A stretch of DNA of 64,000 nucleotides from Selaginella moellendorffii (lineage: Eukaryota > Streptophyta > Lycopodiopsida > Selaginellales > Selaginellaceae): positions 87,496 to 151,495 of the forward strand of contig NW_003314262.1 in the NCBI RefSeq assembly GCF_000143415.4. Reading direction: 5' to 3'. This document shows positions 55,986-64,000 of the stretch, in pieces (the stretch's first letter is position 1; the number at the start of each line of letters is the position of its first letter). Position numbers and translations under genes: made by a program. The notes below the pieces were generated by a model. That model ran no database searches and was not told the DNA's origin. It saw nothing but the letters and a program-made list of their open reading frames with translations.

Positions 55986-56319
55986 GATATAAACAAACAC
56001 GAACCTGCTGTGTACTTGGTTCTGTGTGCTTGTCTAGGGTTTTCCAATTGCTTGCTAGAGAAGGGTGTACCATAAACTAAGAAGAAAAACTAACCTTTTA
56101 CTGCAAGCTGTTCTGATTCTTGGCAGTGCCCTCAAGCCGAAACTCTAATCGTGAGATTTAGGCTTATGTGAAGTAAGAGCTAAAAAATTGTGATGTGCTG
56201 AATACAGATTTTGGGGATCGGGATTTCCACAGCATCGCGAGCCATCAAGGTTTCTCACTGCCTTAGCCACAGCAGTGTCGGATCAGTCGCTATAGCTTAA
56301 GAATCTCCAGCGCCAGCAT

Positions 56320-56660
56320 AGAGCAATGGTAAGAAATCATGAAATTGGTTGGTCCACTCAGGAAATTGCTTGAGACCCTGGGCAAGGAGATGAGGTAGTT
56401 GCAGGAGCTCATCGCACACTACAGCTCCAAGCTCATCCCACTTTCATGCTTGCCATTGGCACTAGGCTCAGATATCACCTGTAAAGCACTCAATTCAAGG
56501 CAACTCTTGTCGGGGAGGATGATACAGAATGGAGTGAGGACACATTGTCTCGACAGTCCAATGAACTTCTGCTACAAATCACTTATGCAGTCAAGGTTCT
56601 AGTGAATCTAGTGGCTCTTCGTCAAGAGCTCTTGTAGTATAAGGAGAAGGAGGAGATGTA
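56320..56660 (+). pseudogene. Unidentified decayed coding fragment
   Basis: A readable stretch LVGEDDTEWSEDTLSRQSN then LLLQITYAVKVLVNLVALRQ (about 56490-56630) looks like conserved helical protein. It is preceded in another frame by LQELIAHYSSKLIP, with stops between. I do not recognise the family. It sits just before the oxidoreductase remnant. Confidence 0.4.
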
Positions 56661-56701
56661 AGTTTTAAATAGCACAAAGTGTCACTGAAGTCTGGGATTT
56701 T

Positions 56702-57965
56702 ATGGCCATGGCAGCCTTGCAATACTCCAAGTACAGCAAAGCTCTCAAGGTATGGTTGAGCTAAATGCCCCAAAATTCTTGGATGATTGAGCCCTAGAAA
56801 CGTTATAGCATGTGGAGATCCCAGTCCCCGATGCCCGAAAAGGACGAAATTCTGGTCAAGATTGAAGCTACAATGATCAATCTTATAGATTGGAAGCTCC
56901 AGAAGGGAATGCTCAAGATCATCTATTTAATCAAATTGCCATATATACCTTGTAAACATTTAGGCTTTTTTCTCTTGAGCTGGAGTTGAGATTCTTTATT
57001 TCTCTTGGCTCTTTTTTTTTTTTTTTTGGCTTTTTCATCTATGCAGGCTCTGATGTGAGTGGAAAAGTTGTAAGCATTGGCCCCAGCATCACTGGATTCT
57101 CACAGGGAGACAAAGTTGTCTCTTGGCTCGATCTTAATATGATCTTCATGTTTTTTTTTCCTTTCTCGCTTGAGAGGTTTGTCACACTAAAAATTTTGGT
57201 GGTTTTCATAGTGCAGTGGAGGATTTGCACAATATGCTATATCTGCAATAAAATACATGACCAAGAGGCCATCAAGAGTTCCAATTGTCAAGGCTGCGGC
57301 TTTATCACTGCTACCTCTAGTGGTATGGGTACTTATGTTGTTCAAGTGAGTTATTCTTTTTCTTTCTTCAATCTTTCACGCATGGTTTCTCCTTATTGGC
57401 TAGTGAAGCTTTCCGGCACTCATGTCATTGCAACCTGCAGTGCTTGACACATCAAGAATCCATTTGGGGTGAAGAATTCCTACATGATTTGCTTCCTAGA
57501 GAGAGGTTTCAATTTGGAGCTTCCCCCACACTCACTGATGAGTAAAAGGAGCTACAAAACTTGTGGAGCCACCTGGGGGAGATTTCAAGCTCCTGGTTAG
57601 TGCATTCTCACACTTGATAAAATTTGAGGGTTCAAATGCTATTCACGAATCAAAGCTTAAGGTATATTGGTTTTTCTTCTTAAATTTTTTGGAACTTACA
57701 AATGACCATCATGAATCTAGAGATGTTTTGGCATGGAAGTGTTATCTTAAATGCGGTCGATGCCACAACCACAACAGCCAAGAAGGAGTCAACATATAAG
57801 AGGAAGAAGAGTTTTGGAGGGATTCACGCTCTACCTCCACTTCAAACTTTTTGCTGTCTGATTACGTGGGAAGTTATAGAGGATCCCATGGAGATACCAA
57901 AGTGGAGCTAGACTCACTGGAAGTGAAGCCGAAGTTCAGTGGAGAGTCCTGAAAGAGACTTTGAG
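56702..57965 (+). pseudogene. Quinone oxidoreductase homologue (MDR/zinc-less ADH family), decayed
   Basis: Exon-like blocks: MAMAALQYSKYSKALK (56702-56749), then after a GT-AG intron HVEIPVP and, one frame over, MPEKDEILVKIEATMINLID. GSDVSGKVVSIGPSITGF (57044-57110) follows, then GGFAQYAISAIKYMTKRPSR (57226-57285), KLSGTHVIATCSA ending in TGA (57400-57447), and later fragments to about 57960. The order matches plant chloroplast-envelope quinone oxidoreductase homologues, NADPH-dependent alkenal/quinone reductases. At least two frameshifts and a stop in the nucleotide-binding region make it non-functional. Introns are still recognisable, so it is a decayed gene rather than a processed copy. 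Confidence 0.72.
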
Positions 57966-60900
57966 GTTTCAATCCAACACCAAGTCAATATAATGGATCC
58001 TAGATACAATTATGTAGTAAGGTTATAGATAATATAATGTACAAATAAAAGACAAAAACACATTGTGGAACAGAAAATGAAAGTGTACAATAATTTAATC
58101 AACCTTGAATGCAATAACCTTTGGCAAGCTTTAATCAGCACCACTGGAGAATAAAAAGTGGTATGTTGGTGGCTTCTTTGTCTCTAAAAGTTTGATTGCC
58201 CTGGGCATTTGAGTACAAATGCACATCCTTAGAAATTGGCCAGGAGTGAAACCATATGCCTAGCCTATATAAGTGTCCTCCATGCAAATATCTTGGGGGT
58301 GGCCACTATCTAGATAGAATTTACCATGGACCCACAAACTTTGGAAAGATGTTCATTCATTCTTGCAATTAATCAATATCTCATGTTTGTTTCTTGATCC
58401 TAAACTTTTTGCAAATATAGCGGTTGCAACAAATAGAGATTGCTCAAGGGTTTTCAAGGATGAAGTGGCTATTGACAAAACATGCATTATGAACCACTAA
58501 AAAACATCATGAAAGACATACCCCAATGAAGTTCTTTCCATATATGAATGAGATAAAGTGCAATTACTTCTGTATGTGGTCCTAAGGCGTATCATCTAGA
58601 ATAGTGAAGGGTGCAATCCTAAATACATTTTTGTCTTTAGTTCCACTATCGAAAATAGGACTTGGTATGTCTCTAGAAAACCATGACAATTTGAGCTCAT
58701 GATAGACATGGTCCATATCACCTAGCACATGCACTTGCTTTTGAAGTTCACAAAAAAAAATCCAGTCAAAATATTACAAATACCTTATAGGTGTTTTTAG
58801 CTTTAGGATGATCAATAATGAACATAATGTTTGTAGTGTTAGGTGTTTGATCCACTAGTAATTGCCATAGCAACAATTGCAGAAGTATAGGTAGAAGCAT
58901 CTCTTGCAAACTAACTCAATGGAATAATGTCTGATGGCCTAACAAAGTTAAGCACTAGAGGAGCCTTCTCTAGCCATGCTTGAACATGTATGACTGTAAA
59001 AATATCTATCAAGAAATAATGGAGCCCCAAATGATATTTTGGATTCTTGCTTCTAACCCTGTAGTGTTGAATACACAACCATTTAGATGGCTTGAAAAGG
59101 TGGTTGTTATTATAAGTAGCGTTGGTTGCCATCTAAGCTGTCGTAAGGTGCATACCATAATTGTCAGTGAAATTGATATTAGGGGTTGTTTTGGTGATGG
59201 TGACGACAGTGGGGAGGCCCAGCAGTGTTGATGCCATACTTGTTGAGTGGACCTCATATTGGAAATCATTCAAGATAATACATATATAAGAAGCGGCTCA
59301 CCACCCGGATGAAACTATAGATCTGCAATATGAACACATGCATATTGTCTATATGCTAGGGTTTAGAATGCTATATAATTTGTGCTTAGCTAAAAAATCC
59401 TGTTACAAACACATAAATAAAAGAAACATTCTAAACGTGAGTACCTCCTACACTCCCACTGGGCACTTGGCTGGAAGTGTGTGTCTGAACGCCTAGATTT
59501 AACCACAAAGAAGGTTTAAGAAGTAAAGAAGCCAAGTGCTAGTGCCTACTAGAATAGTAAAGGGACTTTAAAAATCTAACAATTGTTTGAAGTCTTCTTG
59601 CACACCTATTCCTCAAGCAATAAAGCACTATATTGAAATAGACTAAATACCTTAAGCACTTAGTTGTGTAGGGCACTCAGATCCTGGAAAGAAAAGTGAT
59701 TGGATTCTACTTTATCAAGATAAACACAAACCTAGTTCACTACTCTCTCCACCCATCTTTACATCACCTAAAACTTATTGAGCTTGCTATTGCGAAGAAA
59801 CATCATCTAGTGATGATTAGTAATTGTAGTCTACATCTTCTTAAGACCCCAAATTAGAGTTGCTAGTTGCCACTGCAATTGCAGAGAAAGATCTTGAATT
59901 AGGCAGTTGATTAACCCAAAGTTAATCACAGCCATTGGCCAAACGCTCTACTTATTTTTTGCCATGTCATTGAACACATGTATTCCTTATGGTGCCTTTT
60001 TTGCTCAATAAACAACAAGCACAGTCTAGTCAACAGATTGCATGTGACATGTGCCGCAGTGCTATCTTCTCTTGCCCTAAGCAATTGGCCACCTCCCATT
60101 GGCTAAGAGCAAACATCAGTATGATTATTTGCTAAAATGTGGTTAAAGAAATAACCATTTGACAGTTACCCCCCCATTACACGGTTGTGATTGGCTGGAT
60201 CTGGCAGCCAGAAAGTTCAGCATTATTATAGATACTTTATAAAATACATTAATATATGTTGTAAATCTTAGTGTTTCTCATCACAGTGGGATCTGCAGCC
60301 TCATCAGTGGGATGTGATGATGCGGAGGTGGTATTGTGGTATGGGAGTACTAGGCCTAACAAGTGTGACCAGTGACCAATTGAGATCCAATCACTACCCC
60401 AAAACCAAGATGGCCAAGATGGGTAGGTGTGGTGTGTTCTACCTACCCATTGGTCCTTTGAGGGGGTGCATGAGATTGGCTTTGCCAGTGTTCCCCATTG
60501 CACTGGGTCCCTTTGATCCAGTAATTAATACCATCTTGATACCCGTATTCTAGCTATCCTCCTATGGTGGAATAGCTGAGGAACCACAGCCTGTGTGTGG
60601 CTGCTGCACCCTCTCCCCGATCAAGCATCATTGGTGATGATCTAACCCCTATTGCTGCCACCACCAATGTGGGTGGAGTGGAAGGATATTAGCCCTAACC
60701 CACAACCTTTGCACAAGCAAGACTAGGCATCTAGATCATTGCCCTTCCACTTGCCTCTCCCCTACATGAACACACCCTCTAGGAAAGTGTGCTCAATCAC
60801 ACCCAATGGGCAATTCTAATGTTTGTGTGCGCTACCACACATGGACCCTCTCCTTGGCTGTGATGGCCTCTATCTTACCCCACTTGCTGATGGGATAGGC

Positions 60901-62125
60901 CACTTGGCAGAGCAGATGGTCTCAACAGCTGCTTGATGGTGTTGACCCACACATGATTGATTGGGGTGGTGTGAGCAGCCATTGCACCACCAGCTGTAGT
61001 AGGTGGTTCACATCGAACTCGATGATAAAGGATTGAGATTGGTGAGGGTGAGTGGGGTGATTGCCCTTTGAGAGACAATATATAACAGGAAGAAGAAGAA
61101 GCACGTCATCAGCAAAGCCAATCTAAGCTAAGCACCCTCCCACCATCTTGGCCAAACCCACTTCTATGTCCAAACTCTCTTTCTTTCCTTCTCCTGATAA
61201 TTGTATATCATCCTAATGACATTGATGGTAACATGATCAACATGGGCCATGCCCCTGAAGATGAGTGCACTACTACTTGTTGGGACCAGTGCTGATTGAT
61301 CGGAATGTATATTGTGGACATTCTATTGGGCATGGGGTACTTCATTGGTCATTGGCTCAAGATTGTCATCAAACACCAAAGATAGTGGTCTCTGCAAACC
61401 CATCTTGATGCTTCTACCAACTACATTGAGACTAATTTGAAGAGAAATATAATCCACCCTTTTATTGCCTATGCATTTTCAATAGGGCATCCCCCTGAGC
61501 CACTTAGGAACTGCCCCAAAAGACCAAGCACAGGCATTATATGGATCAATTTGGTGTCCCCACTGAACCTCAGAGGTTGCCGTAGGTGAATAGATGATGG
61601 ATTTATACATGCACATTGACACTTTCTCCATCCGCGTACTGGGGAGCCCACCACAACATCACCCTAATCCTCCAAGCTGACAAGTTCTACCTGGTACATT
61701 GGGTGGTGTGTTTGGTGGGGGTTTCTGGGCACTAAGGGGGCTGAAAGGGGGAAGGGGTGGCATCATATAATGATTTGAATGCTTTGACTTAAATTAGATT
61801 TCAAGGCAATGCTAATTCAAGTATGCCTAAGTGGATGGTCCACCTCTTCTAGCTCTAGATTAATTTGTTCTTTAAACTTCAAGGCATTGACAACAACAAG
61901 CAAAAGTCTATACTTCAATTGAAGCTATGGAAGCAATAGAAGAGTTGTGGACCACATTTCACAAATTAAACAGGTACCTTTAGTGATTGGATTGCCAGAC
62001 AAGCTTTATATTGCTTTATAGTATAATGTTTTAATATGAAATATACATATGTTTTCACAGTGTAGAATATGAACAGTACCATCCATTCATAGTCTAAACC
62101 CCAATTAATATACCATCCACCCCCT
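57966..62125. other. Long region without supported genes
   Basis: I read both strands and found only short frames (none above about 90 codons) with no recognisable motif and no clear LTR or TIR ends. A frame at 59009-59269 (minus) and one at 61469-61654 (minus) are too short and composition-driven to call. Confidence 0.55.
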
Positions 62126-62700
62126 CTCTCTCTAAAATGTTAAGGTAAGGGGGAAACTTTTAACCTCTTGCTCCATGCACCCTGCTAGTGACATAGCATT
62201 GGACTTGGGGAAAAGGGGCAAACTTAGTGTCCCCCCCTGAAAATTTCTCCCAATGCCTGGAACCCAGTAGAATAAATTTATAAAATGGTGCCACATATAA
62301 AAATAGTAATCATTACTTATTAAAAAAAAAGAATTTAGAAAATTATATCAATGACATTACAGGGTTTGAAAAACTTTCTTCAATGGAACCACCCTAACAG
62401 TAGGGTGGGGGAAATTTTTCAAAGGAGGGAGCTTTTAACCCTTTGTTCTATACACTCTGCCAATGACATTGCACAGAAGGTAGGGAATTTAGTGTCCCCC
62501 CAAAATATTTCCTCATGCCTGGAATCTGATAGAACAAATTAATAAAATAATGACACATATAAAATGGCAATTTAATATTAATGACATTGCTTTTTTAAAA
62601 AGGGTTACATGTAACTTTAAAATTTTAGGAGGGTGGAAAGGAACCCTTCAAAAGGGGGAACTTTTAATCAGGAAATTTTAACCCCTTATTCAATGCACCT
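62126..62700 (+). repeat. Diverged direct repeat, about 250-bp unit, two copies plus a partial third
   Basis: Unit landmarks: GGGGGAAA, CTTTTAACC, TTAGTGTCCCCCC, ATGCCTGGAA, AGTAGAATAAATTTATAAAA and CACATATAAAA. Copy 1 is about 62135-62330, copy 2 about 62390-62600, and a partial third about 62615-62700. Confidence 0.72.
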
Positions 62701-63065
62701 AGGGTCACAACCACAACCTTTGGACACAGGTCCCTTCACTCAGTTCCTTTGGCTTCTTTTACAGATGCTTTCCAAAGCTAGCCAACTATTCCTCTTCTGC
62801 TTTCTGCCTTGATCATGGCTTTGGCTTGTTAAATTGGATCCTCCACAAGTCTTCTGTTCTCATCGAGTTCTCGGCCCAATAAGGGCATTGAGGTTACCTA
62901 TCTGCCTTTTGTTGTCATCACACACAGGAAAGGGCCAAAACCAAGGAACCTGCTTGGATACTCGTTAGAAGTACGTCACGTCCGAACACACCACCATGGA
63001 AACGAACTTTTCTCTTAAATGACCCGAGTCAAACAAAAACTAATCTTTAGATACAACTCTATTAG
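62701..63065. other. 3' flank of the transporter gene
   Basis: No gene seen; presumably the 3' UTR of the minus-strand transporter gene lies in its right part. Confidence 0.4.
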
Positions 63066-64000
63066 TCACACTGGAGGAAAGAACTTGTTGAGATTGAAAG
63101 GCAGCTTGTAAAACTCCTCGTTCCTCTTGTCAGCTCCAAAGGTCCGGAAGTTCTTCCACCAATTCGCTCCTCTATCCTTCTTTGTCACCTTAAGCTTGAG
63201 TGTGTTGTCGAGGACGACGCCAACGATCAGCGCAATCACTGGCCCGGACGAGAGAGTCACGTTCAATATATCGTTAAACTGCGCGACCAGACTCGGAGTT
63301 TAGTGCCTACGTAGTGATTCTCGAGAAGAAGCTAGCTTACCCAGTGTGATTTCGTGTGAACTGGGCCATGTCCAGCCGAGATTGTAAACTCTCGAATGTA
63401 TTCCGGGACGGAGAAAGCCATGAACACGGAGAAGCCGAGAATGATCAAGTTGCGAGGTAAGTTGAGGTTTGTGAACTGGAGATACGAGACACCACTCGCA
63501 GCTAGGATAGAGAGAGGGTTAGAGGGTTTAGGGTTTAAGAGAGAGGGTTAAAGAAAGAAAATTCACCCAAGACTCCGAAGAGCACGCAGTAGATGCCAGC
63601 CACCATTGCCGCGGGGATCGATGCAAAGATACCACCGAATTTTCCTGGAAACAATTCACTTACTCGTTAGATCGTGAGTCTTCCAAACCTGAGAAGAAGT
63701 TCTTACCGAACAAGCTGAAAAAGATCATGAAGAAAGCTGCGACTTGGATGGTTCGTCGGCTTCCAACTCGAGTGATACCAACAAGCCCCGCATTCTCACT
63801 GCAAAAAGATCCCACCTTTACAGAACAGCAGCAAAAACGAGAAAAAAGAACTTACACAGAGATAGTCGGACCAGCTGCCGTTCCAAAGATACCATTTATG
63901 AAAATTCCAACACCCTGTGAATCGAAAAATTGATGGATCTTATGCAAAGTTTGATGTGGATCTACAAACCTGCCAGCCAATACCACGGCTCAGGACGTAC
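63066..64000 (-). CDS. Nucleobase-ascorbate transporter (NAT family), C-terminal six exons, partial
   Basis: Exons (minus, last to first): 63066-63278, 63341-63501, 63567-63644, 63707-63798, 63856-63914, 63970-64000 (cut by the window end). All introns are GT-AG, about 55-65 bp, and phases close. The product reads YVLSRGIGWQ, GVGIFINGIFGTAAG, then the substrate-site block ENAGLVGITRVGSRRT, AAFFMIFFSLFGKFGGIFAS, PAAMVAGIYCVLFG, NLPRNLIILGFSVFMAFSVP, SAGHGPVHTKSHWFNDILN, and a cytosolic tail ending EEFYKLPFNLNKFFPPV. This order and tail are typical of plant NATs, polytopic membrane proteins that carry purines, uracil or related compounds; despite the name most plant members are not shown to move ascorbate. 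No damage is seen. One intron holds a GGGTTTAGGGTTT stretch. Confidence 0.93.

Noticed and set aside
58911-59269. Possible coding fragment at 59 kb on the minus strand
   Set aside because: Short, overlapping frames on both strands and no recognisable motif.
63530-63550. Telomere-like GGGTTTAGGGTTT in a transporter intron
   Set aside because: Under two units; insufficient to call an interstitial telomere.

Overview
The window looks like a chromosome segment from a land plant, most likely a lycophyte of the Selaginella type. The reasons are a long intronless PLS-type PPR gene with many 'NMYGKCG' repeats, host introns of only about 45-65 bp, TTTAGGG-type telomeric sequence, and plant SLX9-like and nucleobase-ascorbate-transporter genes. 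The species is an inference. Ordinary genes sit only at the two edges. About 80% of the window is mobile DNA, stacked by repeated insertion of one element into another.

Left edge (1-3108): a 5'-partial PPR gene, then 52 bp later a complete seven-exon SLX9-like ribosome-biogenesis gene that can be spliced by eye with every phase closing. Right edge (62.9-64.0 kb): the C-terminal six exons of a nucleobase-ascorbate transporter on the minus strand. Between about 56 and 58 kb are decayed fragments, one of them a quinone oxidoreductase homologue. 58-62.9 kb is largely featureless apart from a direct repeat.

Middle (about 3.2-56 kb), reconstructed nest: (i) the oldest layer is an AT-rich Helitron on the minus strand. 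Its Rep/helicase N-terminus is at 52.4-55.6 kb and its helicase C-terminus at about 4.7-5.1 kb. (ii) It was split by LTR element B1 (minus strand, 5125-52437). (iii) B1 was split by LTR element A1 (plus strand, 6487-39161, TSD TGGAG). (iv) A1 received three insertions: a 12.5-kb DNA transposon 'T' (7818-20349), a second A element A2 (20583-27841, TSD CAGAC), and a second B element B2 (29508 to about 35634, right end lost). (v) B1 also received a chromodomain-bearing Ty3/gypsy element C (minus strand, about 45037-51800) and a separate C LTR (42695-43775). A and B carry no recognisable gag-pol and look non-autonomous. C carries decayed gag-pro-pol. The LTRs of A, B and C share a promoter-like block, and A and C share hexamer-based arrays.

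The most unusual object is transposon T. It has 24-bp terminal inverted repeats, a DUF7869-like DDE protein on the minus strand, and a divergent multi-exon gene on the plus strand. That gene encodes a ParB/sulfiredoxin-like domain, a basic-then-acidic linker, and an FCP1/NIF-type HAD domain. T is peppered with about 20 copies of a 22-bp palindrome (ATGGCATGAGG followed by its own reverse complement) that I see nowhere else in the window. Several of its introns consist of little more than this palindrome. This is my candidate for an undescribed system.

Caveats: there is one run of Ns (51252-51355), and at least two joins occur inside poly-C tracts (35610-35634 and 45037-45051) where expected sequence is missing, so local assembly there is doubtful.
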